A program made the translations under genes and the position numbers. Below, piece by piece: positions 43,537-52,057 of a DNA stretch of 64,000 bases. Source of the DNA: Deltaproteobacteria bacterium (lineage in GTDB: Bacteria > Myxococcota_C > UBA6777); NCBI GenBank assembly GCA_002731275.1, contig PCBK01000130.1, forward strand, positions 1 to 64,000. Direction: 5' to 3'. Under the pieces are notes generated by a model. It was not told the origin of the DNA. It saw nothing but the letters and a program-made list of their open reading frames with translations, and did not search any database. The stretch's first letter is position 1; every line of letters starts with the position of its first letter.

Positions 43537-45177
43537 TTAAAGTCCCTCGCTTTCGCCTTTTGTAAGCTCCAAGTAGGGAACAGAGGATGGCTCAAGTGTA
43601 CTCCCGCCAATGGGCTCCTTGAGGAGCTGATAAGTGACAAACATCCCCCCCATCAGCACGATACAAAACAAGATCCCCCACAACAACCCCAAGATGATAC
43701 CGGAAGATCCATCGGATGGGGTCAAAGGAATGCTCTTATCCATCGGCATACTTCCCTCTTTGAACGCACCTCTTCGCGACACTTGACGAGGAGGAGGACG
43801 CCGAACAGGTTCGTGGGCTCGTGGAACAGAAGGTTTCGCTTTCGGCTTGGGGGGCCTATAGTCATCCATTGAGAACGTACGTGGCTCAGACTCCACCTCG
43901 GTGTGTCCGGCAACTTTCATATACGATCCCAGATTATCCTGTTGTCTGGATGAAAAAATGGGACCGTTTGTCAACTCAAGATCGCTGACAGACGCAGAAG
44001 ACTCCCCAACTTCCTCGACCTTCTTATTTTTGCGCCCCAACCCTGTCCGCTCAGCAGAGGAACCAAATGCGTTAGACATGAGTTCGATACTGTCGGACAT
44101 TGAAGCGGAAGACTCGCCAACAGAAGACGAACTCGCTGAGGCCTCTCCAACTTCGTCCAAGAAGTCGATCTCAGCGTCCTCGAAGGGGATATCCTCTAGC
44201 TCACGCTCTTGAAGCGCATCCTGCGAAGGCTCAGCATCACCGCGAATATCGTTGTAAAGATCTTCAACAAAGTCAAATGAAGGCTCGGAAGTTGCCGCGC
44301 GATTGACAGCAGGCAAGTTGGACTGTGAGCTATAGGGGATCTTGCGCTGTGAGGGAGGAATGTAGGTCGAGTCAAGCGCATGAGAAGGCGCTTCCATTGG
44401 CGCTTCCTGTTGTCTTTGCTGGGGAGGCAGGTAGGTTTCATCCATCCTTCCCCCATTGTATGCAGGACCGATAGACAGCTCTCCAGGCATCACCTGATGC
44501 GCCATCATTGTCGCGTCGGCTTCGTCCTCATCTTCCTCGACGAGTCGACTTTCAGGCTTGGCCATTTCAGTTTCGTCATCTTCAAACGGGCTGTATGAAC
44601 CGAAGTCCTCGAATCCAGTTTGTTGTGCGTCACGTGAGCTATCTCCGTACACGGAGGCATCAGACGCACCGAAAAGATCATCAGCCGGAGGAGTCGGTTC
44701 TTTTTCTTCGAGCGCCAACTCCTCCATAGGAAAATCAAAATCCAGCGCTAAGTCCGCCAACAAATCAACTCCGCCTGTCATCGTTTGGAGTCCCTTTGCG
44801 GGCTGCTGAAGACCAGAAGGAAGCATCGTTGTTTGGTCTCCAGGATCGACATCATCGTCCGGTGCGTCCCCTGAGGACAATCGGTCCATGCCACCAGAGA
44901 ACATCATGGTGTGTTCGCCTTCCCCTTCGCCTTCGGAGATCATCAACTGATCGAATGGCAGATCGTTGTGCTCAAAACCTGGCTCATCCTCCTCAAATTG
45001 CACAGATGTTTCGGGGGGCTGGACCTGCATGGTGGGGTAGATGGTTTCTTCTGGAAGTTCGAGTTCACCGACACTCAAACTTTGGCTAGGAGCGATATAG
45101 CGGAAGCAGTGAGGACAAAATTCCGTTTTTTCTGTGAGGGGGGTGTAGCAATAAGGACACGCAATTTCTGTCATCAT
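43537..45177 (-). CDS. Zinc-ribbon protein with C-terminal membrane anchor
   Basis: An N-terminal zinc ribbon (CPYC-x(11)-CPHC, residues ~6-23) is followed by a ~420-residue acidic, low-complexity region (SSASVSDLELT-like Ser/Glu/Asp segments) and one membrane helix near the C-terminus (GIILGLLWGILFCIVLMGGMFV). Such Ser/Thr-rich acidic linkers are good kinase targets. ATG at 45177 overlaps the stop of the preceding TPR/outer-membrane gene (ATGA), so translation is coupled. Together with that gene and the kinase at 46407-48320 it forms a three-gene unit. Function unknown; the likely role is a membrane-bound phospho-target or adaptor of that kinase. Confidence 0.8.
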   Translation of the reverse strand: MMTEIACPYCYTPLTEKTEFCPHCFRYIAPSQSLSVGELELPEETIYPTMQVQPPETSVQFEEDEPGFEHNDLPFDQLMISEGEGEGEHTMMFSGGMDRLSSGDAPDDDVDPGDQTTMLPSGLQQPAKGLQTMTGGVDLLADLALDFDFPMEELALEEKEPTPPADDLFGASDASVYGDSSRDAQQTGFEDFGSYSPFEDDETEMAKPESRLVEEDEDEADATMMAHQVMPGELSIGPAYNGGRMDETYLPPQQRQQEAPMEAPSHALDSTYIPPSQRKIPYSSQSNLPAVNRAATSEPSFDFVEDLYNDIRGDAEPSQDALQERELEDIPFEDAEIDFLDEVGEASASSSSVGESSASMSDSIELMSNAFGSSAERTGLGRKNKKVEEVGESSASVSDLELTNGPIFSSRQQDNLGSYMKVAGHTEVESEPRTFSMDDYRPPKPKAKPSVPRAHEPVRRPPPRQVSRRGAFKEGSMPMDKSIPLTPSDGSSGIILGLLWGILFCIVLMGGMFVTYQLLKEPIGGSTLEPSSVPYLELTKGESEGL

Positions 45178-46364
45178 AAAAGAATCTCTGCTCCAAGAAG
45201 GACGCTGTAAGAGACGGATTGGATGTTGCCCCAAGCGAGCGAGAAGCCAAGAGGTTCAAAGAGAATGTTCAAAGAGCGGTTCACTGTATAGCGAAACCCA
45301 CCTGAGATACGGGCAGCAAAGCGAATACCGTTTTCGGAAGTACAGTACGTCGCTTCGTCGGAAGAGCAAGTTTGTGTTTGGACGTATTGCACACCTGCGC
45401 CGATGCGTGCAAACGCTCCGAGCGGAACCCCCAAGAGATTCATGGGGACATCGAGGCGGAGGGTCGGCAAAGCGTCGACGTGCAACAAGTTGTCACCAAA
45501 AGCAACTGCAGCTTGGAGACCAATCCCAAGACCGCTCTCTTCGGAGAAGAGTGGCATGAAGCGATATCCACCAAACAAAGACGCACGAAAGCTCACAGTT
45601 TCGGAGATAAGAGGCACACCAACATTCCCAGAGGCCCCAAGCCATATAGGCTTAAATTTTTTGATCTTCTTGGGAGTTTTGCTGAGCAACATGGCCCCTC
45701 CAGTAAAGAGGGCTGCACCACCTGCTCCCCATAAAACATTCGCGAATGTAGCCTGTCCTTCGGCTTGTTGTACGAGCGCTTTGACTTCACTTGCCTTGTC
45801 GCCGAACTGTTGGTTGTCGGATTTTTCTTTGAAGGCCGTAACGCTCTCGTTGGCCATCGAACCCAAAATCGCTCCACCTATCAACAAGGCTGCGCCAGAA
45901 GCGAGGAGCACAAAGGAGCCAACGGGAGGACGATAGGCAGGTGCTTTCTTTTTCTTTTTGATGACCTCAACGACCCGACGCTTCTTGGGGAGCTTTTCAT
46001 CGATCTTTGCGATGATAGCCTTGAGTTCTTTTTTGCGCTCAGGTTTGGGGTTATTGAGGAGGTGTTGTTGCAGAAAAATCTTGGCTTTTGCGTAGTGGTT
46101 TAGCTTGTAATGACACAGTCCCAAAAAGTAACGCAGCTCATTACGGGCAAAATCAAGTCCCTTTTTGGGAAGATTTTTGTAAGCAATTTCAAAGTAACGC
46201 AGGGCACTTTTGTACTTTTTTTGGTCGTACAAGTCGTTGGCTTTTTGGTAGGCTGCCTGCATTTTTTGCAGATTTGCACATTCTCCAGTCTTGGGGAGCG
46301 TGAAGAGTCCTGCAAAGAGAAGAAAACCAACGAGGAGAGGTGTGAGATATTTGCTAGAAGGCAT
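45174..46364 (-). CDS. TPR-containing outer-membrane protein
   Basis: A signal peptide (LTPLLVGFLLFAGLFTLPKTGECA) is followed by TPR repeats (AYQKANDLYDQKKYKSALRYFEIAYKNLP; ELRYFLGLCHYKLNHYAKAKIFLQQHLL), a Lys-rich stretch, two hydrophobic segments (SFVLLASGAALLIGGAILGSM; FANVLWGAGGAALFTGGAMLL) and a C-terminal beta-barrel-like half (GASGNVGVPLISETVSFRASLFGGYRFM) ending in hydrophobic residues. So it may sit in the envelope with a periplasmic TPR face. ATG at 46364 follows CGGAG; GTG at 46382 is less likely. It sits 42 nt downstream of the kinase and overlaps the zinc-ribbon gene. Confidence 0.75.
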   Translation of the reverse strand: MPSSKYLTPLLVGFLLFAGLFTLPKTGECANLQKMQAAYQKANDLYDQKKYKSALRYFEIAYKNLPKKGLDFARNELRYFLGLCHYKLNHYAKAKIFLQQHLLNNPKPERKKELKAIIAKIDEKLPKKRRVVEVIKKKKKAPAYRPPVGSFVLLASGAALLIGGAILGSMANESVTAFKEKSDNQQFGDKASEVKALVQQAEGQATFANVLWGAGGAALFTGGAMLLSKTPKKIKKFKPIWLGASGNVGVPLISETVSFRASLFGGYRFMPLFSEESGLGIGLQAAVAFGDNLLHVDALPTLRLDVPMNLLGVPLGAFARIGAGVQYVQTQTCSSDEATYCTSENGIRFAARISGGFRYTVNRSLNILFEPLGFSLAWGNIQSVSYSVLLGAEILL

Positions 46365-46406
46365 TCTTTTTAGCTCCGACACTTTGTACGGGAGGGAGAG
46401 ACAGGC

Positions 46407-48320
46407 TCAAGGGCAACGATTTCGACGAAGAAGATCTGTGGGCAACCGAACGGAGCGTGAAGCATTTTTGGTCGCGCTCCATGAGAACGAACGAGCCATT
46501 CGTTCGCACTTTGTAAGCCTGATGCGGACAGTGCTTCCTGCCCGAATTCGAAGCGTTGTGGGTGTCAATCGTCCGAGGGAGACACCATTTTTAGAGATGG
46601 ACGCACCTGAAGGAATCGAGCGGACTTTCAGAGTATAAAATGTGGCCTTTGCGACGACACGACGACGAACAACACGACGACGAACCACACGTCGACGAAC
46701 GGCTTTTCGGATGCGTCGCTTGCGCACTTTGCGTACTGTTCGACGTCTGACCTTACGCACAACAGGTCGGGGAGCGACCTTTTTGTTGTCTTTCTCTTTG
46801 GCTTTGTTCTCTTCTTCCTGTGCAGCTTTGAGCGCAGCCTGTTCTTTCTTGCGTTTTGCAGCGGCTTTGCGCTTTTGTTCCTCCTGCACATCTCGGATCA
46901 GGTCGAGCCCTCCCATATCATCGTCATCCGTGCGAGACACTGTGGGCTTGTTGTTTTTGGGTTTGTCTCGATTGCCAAAGACAAAAAATCCGATCAACGC
47001 AAAGAAAACAACCCCCGCGACGATCGCATACTTTTGCCAGGGGTTTGAGGACTCAGGTTCTGGGGTCGAGGTCTTAAGCGCCCCCATCGAAGCCATGCGC
47101 TGTGGAGGGGGTTTACGCATCGATGAGTTACTGCTTGAAGCGGAGAAGGAAGGTTCGGATTGCTCTCCCATATTGGCGTCGCGGATTTTGGTGGGCCGGA
47201 TTCCACGTAACGCACCTGATGATGCGCGATTGCCGACACGACTGTAACCTCCACTCTTCGAACGCGTGATAGGTCGTTGGAGTGTACCTGTCGGGACACG
47301 TGTTCCAACTTGCGAGGGGGTCCGCAGTCCAGTGCCAGAGTGAGAGATATCACCACGTGTAGAGGGTGAGATCATTCCCGTAGCGGGTGTCCGGACATGT
47401 GCGCCCACAGAATGTTGCGGCGCAGGCGTCCGTGTACGCGCAGAGACTGAAGGTGCAGGTGCTGCAGCTGCGTCTTGAAGCGCCTCAAGAAAGGTCAAAG
47501 CGTCGGGAAAACGATCATCTTTTTGCTTGGCAAGTGATTTGGCAAAGACGGCCTCCAGCTCAGGAGAGAAGCGTCCTTCGGGATAAAGTGACGCGAGTGT
47601 CGGCGCCGGATCGTAGATGTGTTTCCAGAGAATTTGTGTGGGAGATTCGGCTTTAAAGACGTTGGTACCGGTCAGACATTTTCCGAGGATAATCCCACAG
47701 GAGTAAAGGTCGGAGCGAGTGTCAATGTCCCGAATGTTCCCAAGGGCCTGCTCTGGGGACATGTAGTTTGCGCTCCCCATGGCCGTCCCGGTCATGGTCA
47801 GACCGTGATCGTCATCGCCAAGAGAGGCGATACCAAAGTCGAGAATCTTTAAGACATTTCTTCGACCAGTTGGCGTGATCATCAAGTTTGCAGGTTTCAA
47901 ATCACGGTGGACAATACCGTATTCGTGAGCTTCGGAGAGCGCGGAGAGCATCTGTGAGAATAAATCCACGACAGTGTCGAGTGACAGACGTTTTTGCTGC
48001 TTGATCATCCGACTGAGAGGGTCTCCCTTGATCCACTCTAGAATCAAATAGAAGCCAAACTCCGGATTAAAGTCAAAGTCAACGATCTGAACGATGTTAG
48101 GGTGATTGAGTGTCGCGAGACTTTTGGCTTCGCGACGGAATCGTTCGACGATCCCTTCGTCACTTGCGATATGCGGGTGGAGAACCTTTATGGCAAAAGA
48201 CTTCTGTAAACGGGTGTGTTCAGCACGGTACACCGCACCAAATGCTCCACCACCAAGTTTATCGGTAAAACGATAATCTTTGATCTCTTTACCGATCAAT
48301 GGATCTTTGATTGTAGCCAT
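46407..48320 (-). CDS. Transmembrane Ser/Thr protein kinase with PEGA-like domain
   Basis: Kinase domain at about residues 15-275: LGGGAFGAVYRAEH, catalytic Lys in FAIKVLHPH, HRDLKPAN and DFG. A long Ser/Thr/Pro-rich linker contains likely phosphosites. One membrane helix (WQKYAIVAGVVFFALIGFFVF) is followed by a Lys/Arg-rich coiled segment (RRRVVRRRVV runs) and a C-terminal PEGA-type domain (YTLKVRSIPSGASISKNGVSLG), which in other kinases lies outside the inner membrane. GAGGAG precedes the ATG at 48320. First gene of the unit kinase, TPR/outer-membrane protein and zinc-ribbon protein. Confidence 0.88.
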   Translation of the reverse strand: MATIKDPLIGKEIKDYRFTDKLGGGAFGAVYRAEHTRLQKSFAIKVLHPHIASDEGIVERFRREAKSLATLNHPNIVQIVDFDFNPEFGFYLILEWIKGDPLSRMIKQQKRLSLDTVVDLFSQMLSALSEAHEYGIVHRDLKPANLMITPTGRRNVLKILDFGIASLGDDDHGLTMTGTAMGSANYMSPEQALGNIRDIDTRSDLYSCGIILGKCLTGTNVFKAESPTQILWKHIYDPAPTLASLYPEGRFSPELEAVFAKSLAKQKDDRFPDALTFLEALQDAAAAPAPSVSARTRTPAPQHSVGAHVRTPATGMISPSTRGDISHSGTGLRTPSQVGTRVPTGTLQRPITRSKSGGYSRVGNRASSGALRGIRPTKIRDANMGEQSEPSFSASSSNSSMRKPPPQRMASMGALKTSTPEPESSNPWQKYAIVAGVVFFALIGFFVFGNRDKPKNNKPTVSRTDDDDMGGLDLIRDVQEEQKRKAAAKRKKEQAALKAAQEEENKAKEKDNKKVAPRPVVRKVRRRTVRKVRKRRIRKAVRRRVVRRRVVRRRVVAKATFYTLKVRSIPSGASISKNGVSLGRLTPTTLRIRAGSTVRIRLTKCERMARSFSWSATKNASRSVRLPTDLLRRNRCP

Positions 48321-48456
48321 AAAAGGTGGACTCCTCATTGATGTGTGAGGACATATCACAAAATACATCCCTCAAGTAGCCAGCACTCCCACAAATCTCA
48401 AACGAAAGTGATGGTATCTCCAGCAATCCTATGAAGGATATCGCGTTTCCCATATC

Positions 48457-48686
48457 ATGTCAACCTTCTCCCCTCTCGTGTTTCCAATAGCCACATTCGG
48501 GATGCAAGACAAGACACTTTCTGACAACAAAATCACCTGCACCCACTGTGCAATAAAGAATCCATCCCGCAAGGGTTTTCTCCGTGCATGGTCTGTGGTA
48601 TATCGACTGAGACATCGCAAGCTTCATCATTTAAAATTCGACAACATGAGAATCAAAGACAAAACATAACGTCTATGAGAATGTAG
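48457..48686 (+). pseudogene. Remnant of a zinc-ribbon gene broken by a frameshift
   Basis: Within the ~430 nt between the kinase start and the next gene, frame 1 reads ITCTHCAIKNPSRKGF (CxxC codons at 48538-48549). Frame 3 continues with SPCMVCGIST (CxxC codons at 48585-48596). Joined by a shift near 48575-48580 they form C-x2-C-x(11)-C-x2-C-G, a complete zinc ribbon like those in this window's kinases. It may be a decayed gene, or two chance pieces; the rest of the region shows nothing convincing. Confidence 0.35.
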
Positions 48687-48756
48687 ACGCTGAGAAGCCC
48701 GAAGCAGAACCATCCGATTACGATTGGTAACGCCCCTTTGAAGAAGGAGAAATTTT

Positions 48757-49581
48757 ATGCGTTCATTTCAAACACACATCTTGTGTTTTGCGCTCATTTT
48801 GTGGGGTCTTCCTGCACACAGTTGGGCTGCAAAGTCCAAAAAGCCCGCCACGGTTACCAAAAAGACATCCGCCAAGCCGATGACCCCAAAGCAGGCACAA
48901 GCGCTCGCAGAGAAGATTCTCTTGTTGAGCAACAAAAAGCAATTCAAACAAGTCCTTGGCTTGATGAGTCCGCTGATCCAAAAGACGATCAGTGTGACAC
49001 AACTCAAGCAACAACTCTCCATGACCCTCTCGACAATCGGTCCTTACAAAGCAGGTACATTAAACTTACGCTCGCAAGTCACGCAGGCAAAGCACACGCG
49101 TTTTATTTGGCAGGGAACCTTCGCGAAGGAAAAAGGGACTGTTTTATTGCTGCTCGACTCACAGCAACAAGTCGCTGGATTTATCATCCAAAGTCCGACA
49201 CTATTGCGCAAGATCAGACAGGAACAACCCACAACGCTCAAAAAGGCACAGCTCGCCAAACTCGCGAAACTCGTAAAGAACTTGATGAACGGATACAACG
49301 CTGGCCAATGGAAGATCTTTTGCAAAGATTGTAATTCGGTCATGAAGGTCCTGTTGAAGCCCCCCCGCTTTCAAAACCTGATCAAGGTCTTTCACAACCG
49401 CTACGGCAAGGTGAAGCGTTACGCCTTCTTTAAAGCGTCACGTCTGGCGCTCGCCAAGATCTTGGTGCTTCGTTATAAAGGGGTCTTTAGCAAGCAGGTC
49501 AACAAACCCATGACGATCCAGTTTGCGTTCCAACAGCTCAAAGGCAAGTACCTGATCACAGGTTGGCAGATCAAACCCTGA
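48757..49581 (+). CDS. Secreted hypothetical protein, two-domain
   Basis: A signal peptide (ILCFALILWGLPAHSWAA) precedes a Lys/Thr-rich linker and two similar ~100-residue halves. The first (AQALAEKILLLSNKKQFKQVLGLMSPLIQKTI) and second (AKLAKLVKNLMNGYNAGQWKIFCKDCNSVMK) each start with a helix pair and end in beta strands (AKHTRFIWQGTFAKEKGTVLLLLD; LALAKILVLRYKGVF). The layout resembles DUF3887/DUF4019-like NTF2-type folds, but I cannot name the family. GAAGGAGAA precedes the ATG. Periplasmic or secreted; no operon partner. Confidence 0.65.
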   Translation: MRSFQTHILCFALILWGLPAHSWAAKSKKPATVTKKTSAKPMTPKQAQALAEKILLLSNKKQFKQVLGLMSPLIQKTISVTQLKQQLSMTLSTIGPYKAGTLNLRSQVTQAKHTRFIWQGTFAKEKGTVLLLLDSQQQVAGFIIQSPTLLRKIRQEQPTTLKKAQLAKLAKLVKNLMNGYNAGQWKIFCKDCNSVMKVLLKPPRFQNLIKVFHNRYGKVKRYAFFKASRLALAKILVLRYKGVFSKQVNKPMTIQFAFQQLKGKYLITGWQIKP

Positions 49582-49649
49582 GAAGGGCTCTGTCATGATG
49601 GGGATAAAAAGGGATGAGAAGGGAGGAGCGTTTGTGGGGACGTTCTCTT

Positions 49650-50555
49650 TTAATCGATATCGAGCACTTCACCAACCGCTTCCAATTCACGATCATACGC
49701 TTCATGGTAACGTTTGTGCAACTTTGAGCGAAACTTGTTCAGGTTCGCACGCAGTTCGTCTTCGAGAGAGCCGGGCAATTTTTGGAAGACGTATTGCATC
49801 GCTTCGAGGATCGCGGAGAGAGATTCAGCGATGTCTTCTTGCATGGCACCGTGCTGATGTCCGCCTTGGACCATAGCACCGTACTTAGCAATCCACTCCA
49901 ACTTACGGAATGCACGCAATCCACGGCGAATCACAGGCAGGTCATCGCGGTAAAGATCGCTGTAGCAGTCGACGATTTCCATCGCAGCGGTCGCCATTTT
50001 GGGAGAGCACACACCGAGCAATGCAGTGATTTGTTGTGTGGATTCGTGGATATCGATCATGCGCTCTTCGGAGGTGCGAAGATAACTCGGCCAGCAGATC
50101 GCGTCCATCAAAAAGCGGGGCAGCTCGGGGGCGGAGACACCCATTCTCTCTGCGTACTCTTCGATGTACTGCCAATCCTTACCACGGACAGCGTTGAGGA
50201 GGCCGTTCGCTTCGTCGTCATCTTCGGGTCCATTTCCGTAGGAGAGTCCGTAGGTTTGGATCAGATAGTCGATATACCCGACAAAGGACACGACGATCGC
50301 GTCACTCTCACGTTCGCGGACACGCATCGCGCGGTTGATCAAGAAGTAGGTTGTGAAGACTGTCGCGATCGAACCAAGGATTTTGGTCAACGCTTTGATG
50401 AAAGGTTTGTTGGGTCCAACGGACTCAATCACAGTGAAAAGACCGATAACCACTGCGGCACCGAGAAGGATGAGACCCGCAATCTGAAAAAACCCTAAAC
50501 CATTCTGGGTATCAACCTCAGGCCTGGGTGAACGATGACCTTTTTTTCCACTCAT
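49650..50555 (-). CDS. Hypothetical membrane protein with large cytosolic helical domain
   Basis: Two membrane segments at about residues 22-45 (FFQIAGLILLGAAVVIGLFTVIE) and 55-75 (LTKILGSIATVFTTYFLI) are followed by ~220 helical residues with no recognised motif (MDIHESTQQITALLGVCSPKMATAAMEIVDCYSDLYRDD; LEAMQYVFQKLPGSLEDELRANLNKFRSK). I do not recognise the family. AAAGGAGGA precedes the ATG. It is divergent from the PASTA gene. Confidence 0.6.
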   Translation of the reverse strand: MSGKKGHRSPRPEVDTQNGLGFFQIAGLILLGAAVVIGLFTVIESVGPNKPFIKALTKILGSIATVFTTYFLINRAMRVRERESDAIVVSFVGYIDYLIQTYGLSYGNGPEDDDEANGLLNAVRGKDWQYIEEYAERMGVSAPELPRFLMDAICWPSYLRTSEERMIDIHESTQQITALLGVCSPKMATAAMEIVDCYSDLYRDDLPVIRRGLRAFRKLEWIAKYGAMVQGGHQHGAMQEDIAESLSAILEAMQYVFQKLPGSLEDELRANLNKFRSKLHKRYHEAYDRELEAVGEVLDID

Positions 50556-50836
50556 GGATTCCTCCTTTGTATGAACAGTATATAAGTGTGCTCCAGTGAA
50601 CTTTGCGTGTATCGCAAAAAGAACGGCCGGCTCACAACTTGTGGAAAATTACGACCCAAGGTACGAAAAGCCAGTCCAAAAAGCAAGCTCTTGGGATATG
50701 CAGCAAGTATCCTCTGCCTCCTCAGAGAAAAGAGGTAGGCTCTTTGGTACAAATGGCTTGTCATCCGTGCGTGGTGCGAGTATCTTGTGTGCAAAACAAG
50801 CATGCAACGCTCATACTCAGCGCAGGAGCACTCGCG

Positions 50837-51415
50837 ATGGCACGCCAAGATAACAGCTTTTTTGTGGCTTTTCTGACATCTTTGATCGTTTCAATTGGGA
50901 CAACATTGGTCATGTATTTTGTCGTGTTGCCAAGATTGGCACCATACAGTCGCATGAAGTCCAACACCGTCAGTCAACAAACTGTTCCCAAGTTGGAAGG
51001 ATTACAGCTATCACAAGCCAAATTGCTGTTAAAAGGTATGAACTTACAGCTAGGACTTGCGGGGCAAAAAAATGGCCCCAAGCCAGCGGGGACCATCCTG
51101 TCTCACATGCCTGAGCAAGGTAGCCCTATCAAGCGAGGTGGTGAGGTCAAGGTCGTGATCAGCTTAGGCCCCAAAGCCCCAAAGAAGAGACCAGAGACAC
51201 CACCAGCCCCACAAAAAGTAAAGGTCCCCTCAGTGCGCAACATGCACATCCGGAAAGCCAAACAAAAGGTGAAGGATGCAGGATTGATCGTTGGGCGTAT
51301 CATTTATGGATACGATGAAGACATCTCCCCCAACTGGGTGCTGCGACAGTCCCCACGAGCAGGCAGGATGGTCGAGAAAGGCAGCAAAGTCAAGATCACG
51401 ATCAACAAAGAGTGA
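50837..51415 (+). CDS. Membrane-anchored PASTA-domain protein
   Basis: 192 residues: one N-terminal membrane helix (FFVAFLTSLIVSIGTTLVMYFVVLP) and two PASTA domains (VPKLEGLQLSQAKLLLKGMNLQLG; VPSVRNMHIRKAKQKVKDAGLIVG) separated by a Pro/Lys linker. PASTA domains bind peptidoglycan fragments or lipid II and usually decorate Ser/Thr kinases or PBPs, but here no kinase domain is attached. ATG at 50837 follows AGGAG; the frame extends upstream to 50603 without a good start. The protein may act as a free-standing cell-wall sensor. Confidence 0.85.
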   Translation: MARQDNSFFVAFLTSLIVSIGTTLVMYFVVLPRLAPYSRMKSNTVSQQTVPKLEGLQLSQAKLLLKGMNLQLGLAGQKNGPKPAGTILSHMPEQGSPIKRGGEVKVVISLGPKAPKKRPETPPAPQKVKVPSVRNMHIRKAKQKVKDAGLIVGRIIYGYDEDISPNWVLRQSPRAGRMVEKGSKVKITINKE

Positions 51416-51468
51416 ACGACCCCATTTGAGCACAAAGATACGCATTGATCCGCAGGGTTAAATTGTTG

Positions 51469-51497
51469 TTGACATCTTGAAGCGAGATGAGTACACT
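51469..51497 (+). promoter_or_regulatory. Promoter of the rpsO-pnp-dut unit
   Basis: TTGACA (51469-51474) is a perfect -35, and TACACT (51492-51497) follows after 17 nt. Transcription near 51504 gives an ~86-nt rpsO leader. Confidence 0.65.
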
Positions 51498-51516
51498 TCC
51501 GCTTCCAATGTGTATA

Positions 51517-51534
51517 ACACTTCGCCACAAGTGT
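51517..51534 (+). promoter_or_regulatory. Hairpin in the rpsO leader
   Basis: ACACTT (51517-51522) pairs with AAGTGT (51529-51534) over a 6-nt loop, in the short leader before rpsO. Ribosomal protein S15 represses its own mRNA through leader structures in several bacteria, so this hairpin is a candidate site. Confidence 0.35.
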
Positions 51535-51589
51535 CCCATATATACCGAATAGATAGACCATTTTCGAAGCAAATGAAGAGGCAATACAA

Positions 51590-51859
51590 ATGGCTTTGAC
51601 AGTTGAAAATAAACAAGACTTGATCAAAAAATTCCAAAAAAGCGAAGGCGACACAGGATCCCCCGAGGTGCAAGTTGCGCTTTTGACAGCTCGTATCACT
51701 TACTTGACCGAGCACTTCAAAACACACAAAAAAGATCACCACTCACGTCGTGGATTGCTCAAACTCGTTGGACAGCGCCGTCGCCTGCTCAACTACCTCA
51801 AGAGCAAAGACCTCGGTCGTTACCAGAGCCTGATCAAAGAACTCGGCTTGCGTAAGTAA
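51590..51859 (+). CDS. rpsO: 30S ribosomal protein S15
   Basis: 89 residues, the normal length, with the conserved core [35 protein letters not shown] and [13 protein letters not shown]15 binds the central domain of 16S rRNA early in 30S assembly. A consensus promoter and a leader hairpin lie upstream. pnp follows, the usual rpsO-pnp order of bacteria; here the gap is 198 nt and holds structured sequence. Confidence 0.98.
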   Translation: MALTVENKQDLIKKFQKSEGDTGSPEVQVALLTARITYLTEHFKTHKKDHHSRRGLLKLVGQRRRLLNYLKSKDLGRYQSLIKELGLRK

Positions 51860-51951
51860 GCACTTCCAACTCTTTTCCCGCTTCGCTCCTCTCTCTTCTC
51901 ACTTGCACTCACAACCATCCTTGAAACGCTCCATGTGGGGAGTGCGTGAGT

Positions 51952-51987
51952 CGTGTAGGACCACGAGCCAGAACAGGCTCAAACACG
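51952..51987 (+). other. Nested hairpin in the rpsO-pnp gap
   Basis: CGTGT (51952-51956) pairs with ACACG (51983-51987), and inside it GAGCC (51965-51969) pairs with GGCTC (51976-51980) around an AGAACA loop. It ends five nt before the right-end-type hairpin. It could be an mRNA processing or autoregulation site for pnp, or part of an element remnant. Confidence 0.45.
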
Positions 51988-51991
51988 TAAC

Positions 51992-52032
51992 GGGCATTTC
52001 TTCCTACCTCTGTCGAGGCGGGCTTCCATGCC
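51992..52032 (+). repeat. Right-end-type hairpin, copy 3, before pnp (no IscB gene)
   Basis: Same layout and length as copies 1 and 2: GGCAT (51993-51997) pairs with ATGCC (52028-52032), and between them TTCTTCCTACCTC faces GAGGCGGGCTTCC. The outer arm pair is GGCAT/ATGCC instead of GGCGT/ACGCC, so both partners changed and pairing is kept. AAAACGAAAGG follows, then ATG 25 nt after the hairpin, as at 9427. No IscB coding sequence remains upstream. Confidence 0.6.
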
Positions 52033-52057
52033 TGGCCAAAACGAAAGGCTGAATCTG

